From positions 1 through 42,132 of the forward strand of contig URQU01000015.1 of the NCBI GenBank assembly GCA_900550055.1: 42,132 nt of DNA, given 5' to 3'. Positions within the stretch are counted from its first letter, which is position 1; every line of letters starts with the position of its first letter. Origin of the DNA: an uncultured Coriobacteriaceae bacterium (lineage in GTDB: Bacteria; Actinomycetota; Coriobacteriia; Coriobacteriales; Eggerthellaceae). The position numbers and the translations under genes are program-made. Below the pieces are notes generated by a model that had not been told where the DNA came from, searched no databases, and saw only the letters and a program-made list of their open reading frames with translations. Shown one piece after another: positions 23,116-31,506 of the stretch.

Positions 23116-25377
23116 CTATTCCCCGTCCGCCGTCGGCACTTCGCCCGTCTCGATGATGTGCAGCAGCGCGGCCTCGTCCAGCACGGGGACGCCCAGCGCC
23201 ACGGCCTTGTCGTACTTGCTGCCCGCCGCCTCGCCGGCCACCACGAAGCTGGTCTTCTTCGACACGCTGCCCGACACCTTCGCACCGCGGGCCTTCAGCG
23301 CCGCACCGGCCTCGTCGCGCTTCATGCCGCTTTGCGTCAGGCTGCCGGTCAGCACGAACGTCAGTCCCTCGAGCGTTTGCGGCAGCGCGTCGGCGGCCTG
23401 CGCGTCCACGTCGTCGGCCAGGCGCACGCCGTGCTTCGCCAATCGCTCGATAACCTGCACGTTGTCGGGCGTGCGCAGGAACAGGTACGTGGAATGCGCG
23501 ATCTTCGGGCCCACGCCGTCCACCGCCGCCAGCTGTTCCTCGGTAGCCGCCATCAGCGCGTCCATGCTCGGGAACGCGCGTGCCAGCGTTTCGGCCATGG
23601 TTTTGCCCACGTGACGCATGCCCAGGCCGAACAGCGGGCGGGCGAACGGGCGCGTGCGCGACTCGTCGATAGCCGCCACCAGCTTCTTCGCGATGGTCTG
23701 CCCCAGGCAGATCGGCTCGCCCTCCTTGTTCGTGCGGCCCGTCTGCAGCTGCGCCAGCTCAACCTCGTCGAGCGTGTAGTAATCCGCCACGTCGCTGACG
23801 CGGCCGGATTCCACCAGGCGGCGCACGATCTCCTCGCCCATGCCGTCGATGTCCATGGCACCGCGGCTGACCCAATGCAGCAAGCGCTCAAGCGCTTGAG
23901 CAGGGCAATCAATGGAAATGCAGCGATAATCGGCCTCGCCGTCCTCGCGGACCACGGGGCTGCCGCAGCTCGGGCACTCCTTAGGCATGCTCCAGGGCCG
24001 CGCATCGTCCGGACGCAAGCTAAGCACGGGGCCCAGCACCTCGGGGATCACGTCGCCGGCCTTGCGCACGATGACCGTGTCGCCCACGCGCACATCTTTG
24101 CGCAGCACCTCGTCCTCGTTGTGCAGCGTGGCGCGGGCAACGGTCGACCCCGCAACCAGCACCGGGTCCATCTCCGCCACCGGCGTCAGCTTGCCCGTGC
24201 GCCCCACCTGCACGGTGATGTCGCGCAAAAGCGTGGTCTTCTCCTCGGGCGGGAACTTGAACGCGATGGCCCAGCGCGGCGCGCGGGCGGTGTAGCCCAT
24301 GGCCTCCTGCTGCGCGAACGAGTTCACCTTCACCACCACGCCGTCGATGTCGTAAGGCAGCGCATCGCGGCGCTCCAGGCTTTTGCGGCAGAACTCGTGC
24401 ACCTCTTCCGCGCTGGCGACCAGTGCGATGTCGGGGTTCACGTGGAATCCCGCTTCGCCCAGCCACTTGAGCAGGTCCCACTGCGTTTCCGCCACCAGCT
24501 TGCGCTCGTCGCCCACGGCGTACACGAACGTGGAAAGGTCGCGATGCGCCGTGATCTGCGGGTCCTTCTGGCGAAGGCTGCCGGCAGCGGCGTTGCGCGG
24601 GTTGGCGAACGGCTGCTTGCCATTGGCCTCGGCGGCGGCGTTGAGCGCCTCGAAGCTGGTTTTGGGCATGTAGCATTCGCCGCGCAGCTCGATGGAGGCA
24701 TCGGCGTCGCGGATGCCGGACAGGGCGCCGTCGCGCAGACGCAGCGGCACGTCCTTCACCGTGCGCACGTTCACCGTGATGTCCTCGCCCGTGGTGCCGT
24801 CGCCGCGCGTGGCCGCGCGGATAAGGCGGCCGCCTTCGTAGGTGAACGCCACCGACGAGCCGTCGATCTTCAGCTCGCACACCAGTTCAGGGATGGTGCC
24901 GAAGAACTCCTTGACGCGCGCCAGCCATTCGTCAAGCTCCTCGGCGCCCATGGCGTCGTCGAGCGAATACATGCGGCGCTCGTGTTGGATGGGCGCGAAC
25001 TGCTCGCCCACGTAGCCGCCCACGCGCTGCGTGGGGCTGGACGGGTCGATGAGCTCGGGATGCGCCGCCTCGAGCGCACGCAGCTCGTGCATCAGCGAGT
25101 CGAACGCGGCGTCGCTGATGGCGGGTGCGTCCTTGGCGTAGTACAGATAGCTGTTGTGCTCGATCTCGCGACGCAGCGCCTCGATGCGCGCGGCCGGATC
25201 GCCGGTCGCTTCCGCCAGCGCCTCCCCGCTTAGCAGGGATTGCTGCTCGACAACCTGGTCGTTCGCCTGGCTGGTTGCGGAATTGCCCACCTGGCCGCCC
25301 GCCAGGTCGCCCGCCTCGTCGCTCGGTCGCCCGTTCGCCCGATCGTTCATCTGGCCGTCCACCTGCTCATTCGCCAT
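23116..25377 (-). CDS. ligA: NAD-dependent DNA ligase with low-complexity N-terminal extension
   Basis: The 753-residue LigA seals nicks using NAD. Domains in order: a 40-residue Asn/Gln/Asp/Gly-rich extension; domain Ia (IEHNSYLYYAKDAPAISDAAF, split here, about 72-92); the adenylation domain with catalytic K170 in ELKIDGSS; an OB-fold; a four-Cys zinc finger (CPSCGSPVV and CISIDCPAQ); helix-hairpin-helix repeats; and a C-terminal BRCT domain (LEGLTFVLTGSL onward). The start is the ATG at 25377 (MANEQVDG), with AAAGGG six bases upstream. The family normally begins close to domain Ia, so the extension (GQMNDRANGR and similar repeats) is unusual and its DNA is a short-repeat patch. The gene stands alone between the importer and an HdeD-like gene. 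Confidence 0.95.
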   Translation of the reverse strand: MANEQVDGQMNDRANGRPSDEAGDLAGGQVGNSATSQANDQVVEQQSLLSGEALAEATGDPAARIEALRREIEHNSYLYYAKDAPAISDAAFDSLMHELRALEAAHPELIDPSSPTQRVGGYVGEQFAPIQHERRMYSLDDAMGAEELDEWLARVKEFFGTIPELVCELKIDGSSVAFTYEGGRLIRAATRGDGTTGEDITVNVRTVKDVPLRLRDGALSGIRDADASIELRGECYMPKTSFEALNAAAEANGKQPFANPRNAAAGSLRQKDPQITAHRDLSTFVYAVGDERKLVAETQWDLLKWLGEAGFHVNPDIALVASAEEVHEFCRKSLERRDALPYDIDGVVVKVNSFAQQEAMGYTARAPRWAIAFKFPPEEKTTLLRDITVQVGRTGKLTPVAEMDPVLVAGSTVARATLHNEDEVLRKDVRVGDTVIVRKAGDVIPEVLGPVLSLRPDDARPWSMPKECPSCGSPVVREDGEADYRCISIDCPAQALERLLHWVSRGAMDIDGMGEEIVRRLVESGRVSDVADYYTLDEVELAQLQTGRTNKEGEPICLGQTIAKKLVAAIDESRTRPFARPLFGLGMRHVGKTMAETLARAFPSMDALMAATEEQLAAVDGVGPKIAHSTYLFLRTPDNVQVIERLAKHGVRLADDVDAQAADALPQTLEGLTFVLTGSLTQSGMKRDEAGAALKARGAKVSGSVSKKTSFVVAGEAAGSKYDKAVALGVPVLDEAALLHIIETGEVPTADGE

Positions 25378-25490
25378 CTCAAGCCCTTTCGCTCGCCGCT
25401 TCGTCTGCAGCTTCGCCCGCTGCCTCGTTCGCAGCCTCATCCGCCGCTTCGTCCGGCACAACACCGCGCAACCGCACGATGCCCGCCGAC

Positions 25491-25518
25491 AAGAAAGCCT
25501 CGGGCACATGCCCGAGGC
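25491..25518 (-). terminator. Intrinsic terminator of the HdeD-like gene
   Basis: GCCTCGGG (25497-25504) and CCCGAGGC (25511-25518) form a perfect 8-bp stem with a 6-base loop. On the minus strand it is followed by TTTCTT. It lies 66 bases beyond the HdeD-like stop. Confidence 0.7.
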
Positions 25519-25584
25519 CCATTTTTCCGTTGCGATTTTATCACGCGCGCACAGCGCCAGCCGAAACCCGACGCAGCGTACACG

Positions 25585-26109
25585 CTACATCGTGATATAG
25601 CGTCCCGCGTTCCAGCCGTACACCATCAGGCTTGCAGCGCGCACCAGCAGGATGATGGCCAAAAACACGCTGAGCATCTGAGGCGTCACGAAGAACGCGA
25701 TGCCGCACAGCACGTTGAGCACGCCGCTGAACAGGGCCCATCCCCACATCGGCACGCCCCAGCCGTGCGCCTTCACCGACGCAATCACCTCGAACACGCC
25801 GAACGCCACGAAGCACACGCCCACCAGCCACGGCACCACCGCCGAGAACGCAAGCGGATGCAGCAGGAAGATCAGACCCAGCAGCACGTCGATGATGGCG
25901 TAGGCAAGCTCCCAGCCGCTACGCGGCAAGATGTTGCGCAGCCTGATGTAGCTGATGATGTCGAACACGCCCGCCACCAGGAAGAAGGCGCCCACCACGG
26001 CCGCAATGGTCACGATGGTCAGCCCCGGTGCCAACATGCAGAAGAACCCGGCCGCCGCCAAGGCGACGCCTGCGAAGATCAATCCCCAATCGTGTTTGCT
26101 CGCGCTCAT
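25585..26109 (-). CDS. HdeD-family (DUF308) membrane protein
   Basis: The 174-residue polytopic protein is built of six hydrophobic helices in three similar hairpins (for example GLIFAGVALAAAGFFCMLAP, AVVGAFFLVAGVFDII, LLGLIFLLHP, GVCFVAFGVFEVIAS, LCGIAFFVTPQ). This is the HdeD/DUF308 pattern, named after an acid-resistance membrane protein of E. coli; the biochemical function is not established for most members. The start chosen is the ATG at 26109 (MSASKHDWGL), with GGGG eight bases upstream; a GTG at 26139 is a possible earlier start. It has its own terminator and no functional neighbours. Confidence 0.8.
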   Translation of the reverse strand: MSASKHDWGLIFAGVALAAAGFFCMLAPGLTIVTIAAVVGAFFLVAGVFDIISYIRLRNILPRSGWELAYAIIDVLLGLIFLLHPLAFSAVVPWLVGVCFVAFGVFEVIASVKAHGWGVPMWGWALFSGVLNVLCGIAFFVTPQMLSVFLAIILLVRAASLMVYGWNAGRYITM

Positions 26110-26447
26110 GATGCGCCCCTTTCCCCGATAGCCTTTCACGCAAGACGGGCTTTCCCGTCGTTATCGCACCTGGCGGGCTCCCCCGCCTCTTTCGCAATAG
26201 ATGGACATCCCGCCCCTATCGCGCTGGGCAGGCTCCCCCGTCCCTACGCTATTTCTTTATTGTACCCAAGGTCGCGCAGGCGCGGCAATCGGCGAACGAA
26301 CCGTAACGGGACCGTAGCCCACAACCGCCGCAAAAGGCCGCTTAACGCGCAAAGCGCCCCGTTCCAGTTGGAGCGGGGCGCTTTCGCCAATTTTTTCATA
26401 TTCGCCGACCTACGGCTTTTCGCCGCAAAGCAGGCGGTTTGCGTTCC
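26110..26447. other. Intergenic region between the HdeD-like gene and cysK
   Basis: It contains a proline/glycine-codon-like repeat of GGCGGGCTCCCCCG and GGCAGGCTCCCCCG (near 26172 and 26229), an AT-rich patch TATTTCTTTATTGTACC (near 26250-26266) that may hold the HdeD promoter, and the hairpin at 26351-26384. No gene is supported. Confidence 0.45.
26351..26384 (-). terminator. Hairpin 3' of cysK
   Basis: AAAGCGCCCCG (26351-26361) and CGGGGCGCTTT (26374-26384) form a perfect 11-bp stem around a 12-base loop. It lies 63 bases beyond the cysK stop. The run of six T (26391-26396) is on the plus strand, so direction is ambiguous; on the minus strand the T-run is only the TTT closing the stem. 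Confidence 0.6.
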
Positions 26448-27377
26448 CTAGAAGTTGAACATGGCCGTGGACAGATAACGCTCGCCGGTGTCGGGGAGCA
26501 CCGCCACAATCAGCTTGCCCTTGTTCTCGGGACGCTGCGCCAGCTTCGTTGCGGCGGCAACCGCGGCGCCGGAGGAGATGCCCACCAGCAGGCCATCCTT
26601 GCCCGCCAGCTCGCGACCGGCCTGGAACGCCTCGTCGTCGGTGATGGGCATCACTTCGTCGTAAACCGACTGGTCCAGCGTGTCGGGCACGAAGCCAGCG
26701 CCGATGCCCTGGATCTTGTGCGCGCCGCCATGGCCTTCGCTCAGCACCGGGGAGCCGGCGGGCTCCACGGCGACCACCTGGATGTCGGGGTTTTGCGACT
26801 TCAGGTACTTGCCCGTGCCGGAAAGCGTGCCGCCGGTGCCCACGCCGGCGACCAGGATGTCCACCTTGCCATCGGTATCCGCCCAGATCTCGGGGCCGGT
26901 GGTGCGCTCATGGACGGCGGGGTTTGCCGGGTTGGTGAACTGGCTGGGGATGAACGAGTTCGGGATCTCCTCGGCCAGCTCGGACGCGCGGGCGATGGCG
27001 CCCTTCATGCCCTTGCTGCCGTCGGTGAGCACCAGCTCGGCGCCGTAGGCCTTCATAAGGTTGCGACGTTCGACCGACATGGTTTCCGGCATGGTGATGA
27101 TGATGCGGTTGCCGCGGGCGGCGGCCAGCGAGCACAGGCCGATGCCGGTGTTGCCGGAGGTCGGCTCGATGATGACGGTGTCGGCATCCAGCTTGCCCTC
27201 TGCCTCGGCCTGGTCGAGCATCGCCTTCGCGATACGGTCCTTCACCGAACCGGCAGGGTTGAACAGCTCCACCTTGCCCACGATGGTGGCCTCAAGGTTA
27301 TGGTTCTTCTCGTAGTTGGACAGCTCCACCAACGGAGTACCGCCGATCAACTCGGACACGCTCTTGTGGATGGTCAT
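26448..27377 (-). CDS. cysK: Cysteine synthase A (O-acetylserine sulfhydrylase)
   Basis: The 309-residue pyridoxal-phosphate enzyme makes cysteine from O-acetylserine and sulfide. Seen: the PLP lysine in PAGSVKDRIA (about K42), the substrate loop PTSGNTGIG, the phosphate-binding GVGTGGTLSGTGKYL, and GISSGAAVAAA near the C-terminus. The ATG at 27377 begins MTIHKSVSELIGGTPLVEL, the standard CysK opening, with AGAGGA six bases upstream; codons further upstream belong to the leader. A good promoter (TTGACA) lies 65-92 bases upstream. The gene follows an Rrf2-type regulator, which probably represses it. The last residues (TAMFNF) are compatible with normal CysK. Confidence 0.95.
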   Translation of the reverse strand: MTIHKSVSELIGGTPLVELSNYEKNHNLEATIVGKVELFNPAGSVKDRIAKAMLDQAEAEGKLDADTVIIEPTSGNTGIGLCSLAAARGNRIIITMPETMSVERRNLMKAYGAELVLTDGSKGMKGAIARASELAEEIPNSFIPSQFTNPANPAVHERTTGPEIWADTDGKVDILVAGVGTGGTLSGTGKYLKSQNPDIQVVAVEPAGSPVLSEGHGGAHKIQGIGAGFVPDTLDQSVYDEVMPITDDEAFQAGRELAGKDGLLVGISSGAAVAAATKLAQRPENKGKLIVAVLPDTGERYLSTAMFNF

Positions 27378-27441
27378 GATGTTCCTCTCTCGCTTGTCCG
27401 CCGTTGATTGCCACGTGCGGAACGCCGTTTTCATGCCTGTT

Positions 27442-27469
27442 ATCCTACTATGTCTCTAGGCAATGTCAA
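27442..27469 (-). promoter_or_regulatory. cysK promoter with embedded CCTAG motif
   Basis: On the minus strand TTGACA (27464-27469) and TAGGAT (27442-27447) are 16 bases apart. The spacer contains ATTGCCTAGAG. A near match, ATTCCCTAGGT, lies in the promoter of the neighbouring Rrf2-type regulator gene, suggesting a shared operator. Confidence 0.6.
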
Positions 27470-27473
27470 TATC

Positions 27474-27485
27474 TATTTCGAAATA
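27474..27485. promoter_or_regulatory. 12-bp palindrome upstream of the cysK promoter
   Basis: TATTTCGAAATA is a perfect palindrome 5 bases upstream of the -35 box. It is a possible activator or repressor site. Confidence 0.4.
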
Positions 27486-27543
27486 TCATCCCATATTTCC
27501 GGTGGTTTAGTGGGTTATATACCGTTTCCCCTGATGAATAGCG

Positions 27544-27575
27544 AAAAGGGCGCAAGCTTGAACGCTCACGCCCTT
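27544..27575 (-). terminator. Intrinsic terminator of the Rrf2-type regulator gene
   Basis: On the minus strand AAGGGCG (27575-27569) pairs with CGCCCTT (27552-27546), and the right arm continues into a TTTT run. It begins four bases after the regulator stop codon, so cysK depends on its own promoter. Confidence 0.65.
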
Positions 27576-27578
27576 CCG

Positions 27579-28016
27579 TTAAATCGAATAACTGTCCGCC
27601 GCCACCGCCGAATGCTCGTCGATGATGCTTTGCAGCGTGATGCCGCCCAGGTACTCGTTGATCACCTTATACAGCCCGCGCCATACGCCCAGCTCCATAC
27701 AGGGAACCGGCATATTGCAGTCGAAGGTGTCATCTTCCAGGCACGATGCCGGCGCAAGCGAACCCTCGGTTACCCGCAGCACATCCAGCACGGTGATCAC
27801 GCTTGCAGGCTTGGCCAGCTGATAGCCGCCGGCGGCGCCGCGCACCGAGCGCACCAGCTTCGCCGTGACCACGTTCGACACGATCTGCTCCAAATACTTC
27901 TTCGAGATGCCCAGCGACTCGGACACTTCCTTCAGCGACACAGGGCCGCCGCCGTCGTGCTCCGCCAGATACAGCATCAAACGAACCGCGTACAGGCCCT
28001 TCGTTGAGATTTTCAT
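27579..28016 (-). CDS. Rrf2-family transcriptional regulator (IscR/CymR-like)
   Basis: The 145-residue winged-helix regulator begins MKISTKGLYAVRLMLYLAEH, typical of the Rrf2 family, with the recognition helix in SLGISKKYLEQI and the wing RGAAGGYQLA. Three cysteines (C92, C100, C106) sit where IscR carries its [2Fe-2S] ligands, though with a C-x7-C-x5-C spacing. Rrf2 proteins sense Fe-S state, redox or, for CymR, cysteine status through CysK itself. The gene lies 201 bases upstream of cysK on the same strand, so cysteine-pool control is the natural guess. The start is the ATG at 28016; the upstream in-frame segment is not conserved. Whether it binds a cluster cannot be told here. Confidence 0.85.
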   Translation of the reverse strand: MKISTKGLYAVRLMLYLAEHDGGGPVSLKEVSESLGISKKYLEQIVSNVVTAKLVRSVRGAAGGYQLAKPASVITVLDVLRVTEGSLAPASCLEDDTFDCNMPVPCMELGVWRGLYKVINEYLGGITLQSIIDEHSAVAADSYSI

Positions 28017-28092
28017 GCGCGCTGCCGCCTTTCTTCCACAGAGGCAAGGCGTCAGCGGCTCAAGCGCCGACGCCGTTGATTGCAACCCTTAT

Positions 28093-28114
28093 AGTATACC
28101 CTCTCCACCTAGGG
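28093..28114 (-). promoter_or_regulatory. Promoter and CCTAGG motif of the Rrf2-type regulator gene
   Basis: TATACT (minus strand, 28093-28098) fits a -10 box. ATTCCCTAGG, just upstream of it (ending at 28108), matches the motif in the cysK promoter, so autoregulation is likely. The -35 box is poor. Confidence 0.45.
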
Positions 28115-28131
28115 AATATGCTGTGATTCAG

Positions 28132-30447
28132 CTAGCGTCGGGGCGCTTTCCCACGGGCTCCATCGCCTTTGCCGCCGCGCTTGCCGTTCGAGGAGCCGCC
28201 GCGCTTGCCGGCGTTCTTCGCGCCCGCCACGCCCTTCTTCGCGCCAGCGCCGTGCCCGCCTTCGACCTTATAGGGCCTGATCAGGCATTTCGGACCGAAC
28301 CCGATCAAGTCGGCGCGGCCCGCCTTGCGCAGCGCCTCCATCACCAGGTCGTGGTTCTTCGGGTCGCGATACTGGATGAGCGCGCGCTGCAGCGCCTTCT
28401 CGTGCGGGCTTTTCGGCACGAACACGCGCTCCATGGTGCGCGGGTCCACGCCCGTGAAGTACATGGCCGTGGACATGGTGGACGGCGTGGGGTAGAAATC
28501 CTGCACCTGCTCGGGGTTGAACCCCATGTCGCGCACGTATTCCGCCAGCTCAATAGCCTCGTCGAGCGTGCTGCCGGGGTGCGACGACATCAGGTACGGC
28601 ACCACGAACTGCTTCAGCCCGCAGGCGTCGTTGGCCTGCTGGAACAGCTTCACGAACTTCTCGTACACCTGATGCTGCGGCTTGCCCATCACGCCGAGCA
28701 CGGCGTTGGAAACGTGCTCGGGCGCCACGCGCAGCTGTCCGCTCACATGGTGCTCGCACAGCTCGCGCACGAACGCCTCGCCCTTGTTGCGGTCGGCCAG
28801 CACGTAATCGAAGCGGATGCCCGAGCGCACGAACACCTTCTTCACGCCCGGCAGTTCGCGCAGCTCGCGCAGAAGCTGCAGGTAGTCCGTATGGTCGGCG
28901 TTCAGCTTGCGGCACGGCTGCGGCGTCAGGCAATGCTTGTTGCGGCAGGCGCCGCGGCGCAGCTGCGCATCGCACGCAGGCTGGCGATAATCCGCCGTGG
29001 GGCCGCCCACGTCGTGGATGTAGCCCTTGAACTCCGGGTCGGCGATCATCTGCTTCGCCTCTTCCACGATGGACTCATGGCTTCGCACCTGCACGATACG
29101 CCCCTGATGGAACGTCAGCGCGCAAAACGCGCACTCGCCGAAGCATCCGCGATTGCTGGTCAGGCTGAACTTCACCTCGCGGATGGCAGGGATACCGCCG
29201 GCTTCCTCGTACATGGGATGGTAGGCACGCGCATACGGCAAGCGGTATACGGCATCCATTTCCGAGGTGGTCAACGGCTTGCTCGGCGGGTTCTGCACCA
29301 CGAACTCATGGTCGGAATAAGGTTCCACCAGGCGTTTTCCCGTGAAAGGGTCGCTGTTGCCGTACTGCGCGTTGAAGCTGCGCGCATACTCGAGGTTATC
29401 CTTCTGCATGCTGTCGAACGAGGGCAGCAGCTCGTAATCGTACACGTGCTCAAGCGTTTTCGCGCGATACACCGTGCCGTCGATGAACGTGATGTCTGAC
29501 ACGTCGAGCCCAGCCGCCAGCGCATCGGCGATCTCCACGATGGAATGCTCGCCCATGCCGTAGCTGACCAGGTCGGCGCCGGAGTCAAGCAGGATCGAAC
29601 GCTTCAGCTTGTCCGACCAGTAATCGTAATGAGCCAAACGGCGAAGCGATGCCTCGATGCCGCCCAGCACGATGGGAACGTCCTTGTACGTGCGGCGAAT
29701 CAAGTTTCCGTAGACCACCGCCGCGCGATCGGGACGAAGCCCCATCTCGCCGCCGGGCGAGAACGCATCGGTGCTGCGATGCTTCTTCGCTACCGTGTAG
29801 TGGTTTACCATCGAGTCCATATTGCCAGCGGAAACCAGGAATCCCAGCCGGGGCTTTCCCAGCACCGTGACGCTTTCCGGGTCGCGCCAATCGGGCTGGC
29901 AGATCACGCCCACCTTATAGTGGTTCGCCTCAAGCAGGCGCGTGATGATGGCCATGCCGAACGAGGGATGGTCGACATACGCATCGCCGCACACGAACAC
30001 GAAGTCGCAGCAGTCCCAACCGCGCTCCTCCATATCGGCACGGCTAACCGGCAAGAATGCGCTGCGCGGCGGTAGGGACCCCTGATGCTTGGGCTGCTTG
30101 GCCGCAGGTGCTGCCGCGGAGACGCTGCGCGAAGCATGCGCCTTGCCCGAACCTCGGGAACCTTGCGTCTTGCCCAACCCATGCGCGCTCTTCGGTTTGC
30201 CCGAGCCATGCGCCTTCTCGGAATCGCGACGGCCAGCGCCAGCAACAGGGCCTTCGCCCAAACGCTTATCCTCACGCGACGCGTGCCAGGAGTCCTGCTT
30301 TCCCGACGCAGTCCGTTTACCCTGTCGCCCCGAGCCGCGCTTCGCGCTATCCTGAGCGCCGCTGCGGCGCGACGGCTTACCGCTGCGATTGCCAGCATGC
30401 CCCTCGGATGCACCGCGCGACCCTTGGCTTCTATTCCCTTGTTTCAC
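28132..30447 (-). CDS. ygiQ: YgiQ-family radical SAM protein with long basic extensions
   Basis: The 771-residue protein has a cobalamin-binding-like N-domain and a radical SAM core whose cluster cysteines are C435, C439 and C442 (CFGECAFC). Family signatures include GDAYVDHPSFG, VVYGNLIRR, VLGGIEASLRR, LRVAPEHVS and FYPTPSTMSTAMYFTG. Members occur across bacteria; their reaction is unknown. The first 125 or so residues are a Ser/Gly/Lys/Arg/His-rich extension with repeats such as AHGSGKPKSAHGLGK, and the last 40 are a Gly/Lys/Arg tail; the usual protein starts near LPVSRADMEERGWD. Both tails look disordered and could bind RNA or DNA. The start is a GTG at 30447, 8 bases after the upstream membrane gene stop, so they form an operon. 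Confidence 0.9.
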   Translation of the reverse strand: MKQGNRSQGSRGASEGHAGNRSGKPSRRSGAQDSAKRGSGRQGKRTASGKQDSWHASREDKRLGEGPVAGAGRRDSEKAHGSGKPKSAHGLGKTQGSRGSGKAHASRSVSAAAPAAKQPKHQGSLPPRSAFLPVSRADMEERGWDCCDFVFVCGDAYVDHPSFGMAIITRLLEANHYKVGVICQPDWRDPESVTVLGKPRLGFLVSAGNMDSMVNHYTVAKKHRSTDAFSPGGEMGLRPDRAAVVYGNLIRRTYKDVPIVLGGIEASLRRLAHYDYWSDKLKRSILLDSGADLVSYGMGEHSIVEIADALAAGLDVSDITFIDGTVYRAKTLEHVYDYELLPSFDSMQKDNLEYARSFNAQYGNSDPFTGKRLVEPYSDHEFVVQNPPSKPLTTSEMDAVYRLPYARAYHPMYEEAGGIPAIREVKFSLTSNRGCFGECAFCALTFHQGRIVQVRSHESIVEEAKQMIADPEFKGYIHDVGGPTADYRQPACDAQLRRGACRNKHCLTPQPCRKLNADHTDYLQLLRELRELPGVKKVFVRSGIRFDYVLADRNKGEAFVRELCEHHVSGQLRVAPEHVSNAVLGVMGKPQHQVYEKFVKLFQQANDACGLKQFVVPYLMSSHPGSTLDEAIELAEYVRDMGFNPEQVQDFYPTPSTMSTAMYFTGVDPRTMERVFVPKSPHEKALQRALIQYRDPKNHDLVMEALRKAGRADLIGFGPKCLIRPYKVEGGHGAGAKKGVAGAKNAGKRGGSSNGKRGGKGDGARGKAPRR

Positions 30448-30455
30448 GGAACCGC

Positions 30456-31316
30456 CTATCTCGGCGCCCCGTTGGACGCCATCTCGAACGGCATGGGGTC
30501 ATCCTGACCACGCCACGCCGGAACGTCGAATTGCCTTGTCCAGTATCCCACGGCGCGCGCCTGTATCACCACCGCGAACGCCGATGCCGCCGAAACCACC
30601 ACAGCCAAGGCCAGACAAAAGACGATCAGCCCCATGCCTGCAGCAACGACCATCATCATGTCAGGCGAAGCGCCGTTCCAGAAGAGCCCATACGCCCCCA
30701 CGCCGATAACGCCCGCAAACAAAAGCGAACCGATGACCCCCGTCACCACTGCAGGCACGATGGCAAGCACGATCGAAAGCCCGAGCACACGCAGCAGGCC
30801 CTTCATGTCGTGGCGCATCATGGCCCACAAGCGCGGAACCTGGAAACCAGGCCCCAACCTGCCATAGATGCTCGCACGCATGGAAGCAACCAGGAAAAAC
30901 ATGACGGATGCCAAGAAAACGGCAAGGCTGAACAGGGAATACACCGGGCTCACGACCACAGCACCACCTGCACCGCCCCAGACGGCATGCGAAACGTTGC
31001 TCAAGCCGCGCCCTGCAAGCGCATCCCAACAGCCCTCGAGCGCGCCTGGGATCACCACGCAGCACACGATGCAGATTGCAAGCACGATCAGCCCGCGACG
31101 ATACAGCAGGCCGTCCTCGTTCCCGAAGATGCGCGCAGGCATGGGCATATGCACGCCCCAGGCGATATCGCGCGCCCAACCAAACGCATAGCCCAGCAGC
31201 ACCACCGGGCCGAAAACCGGGATGAACGCGATAAGGCCGAGCAAAAACATCTTCCCCAGCCAGCCCTGCGAGCTTTTCACATCGTTCCATGCGGCGCTGA
31301 AATACCCTGTCTGCAT
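30456..31316 (-). CDS. Polytopic membrane protein, DUF4013-like
   Basis: The 286-residue protein has about six membrane helices (for example MFLLGLIAFIPVFGPVVLLG, GLIVLAICIVCCVVIPG, LFSLAVFLASVMFFLVAS, VLGLSIVLAIVPAVVTG, MMMVVAAGMGLIVFCLALAV). The opening GYFSAAWNDVKSSQGWLGKMFLLG and the GYAFGWARDIAW segment resemble DUF4013 proteins, which have no known function. The start is the ATG at 31316, with AAGGAAG five bases upstream; frame upstream of it overlaps the intergenic region. It sits directly before ygiQ (8-base gap), so the two are cotranscribed, but the link gives no functional clue. Confidence 0.75.
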   Translation of the reverse strand: MQTGYFSAAWNDVKSSQGWLGKMFLLGLIAFIPVFGPVVLLGYAFGWARDIAWGVHMPMPARIFGNEDGLLYRRGLIVLAICIVCCVVIPGALEGCWDALAGRGLSNVSHAVWGGAGGAVVVSPVYSLFSLAVFLASVMFFLVASMRASIYGRLGPGFQVPRLWAMMRHDMKGLLRVLGLSIVLAIVPAVVTGVIGSLLFAGVIGVGAYGLFWNGASPDMMMVVAAGMGLIVFCLALAVVVSAASAFAVVIQARAVGYWTRQFDVPAWRGQDDPMPFEMASNGAPR

Positions 31317-31450
31317 GGCGCTTCCTTCCCGTCGTGTTTCTTTATGCGGAATACCATAATCGTCTTCCCGGAACGTTACACGCCCTATGCAAGCAACGCC
31401 GCATCCGTAACCATTCTGTTGCGTTCCGAAGCAGGAACGCAAGCCCAAAC

Positions 31451-31482
31451 AAAAAAAGGACCCGCTGCAAGCAGCGGGTCCT
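31451..31482 (-). terminator. Intrinsic terminator of the rplJ-rplL operon
   Basis: AGGACCCGCTG (31457-31467) and CAGCGGGTCCT (31472-31482) form a perfect 11-bp stem with a 4-base loop. On the minus strand it is followed by at least six T. It lies 24 bases beyond the rplL stop. Confidence 0.92.
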
Positions 31483-31506
31483 GTAAAAGCAGTCGGAAGA
31501 CTGAAT

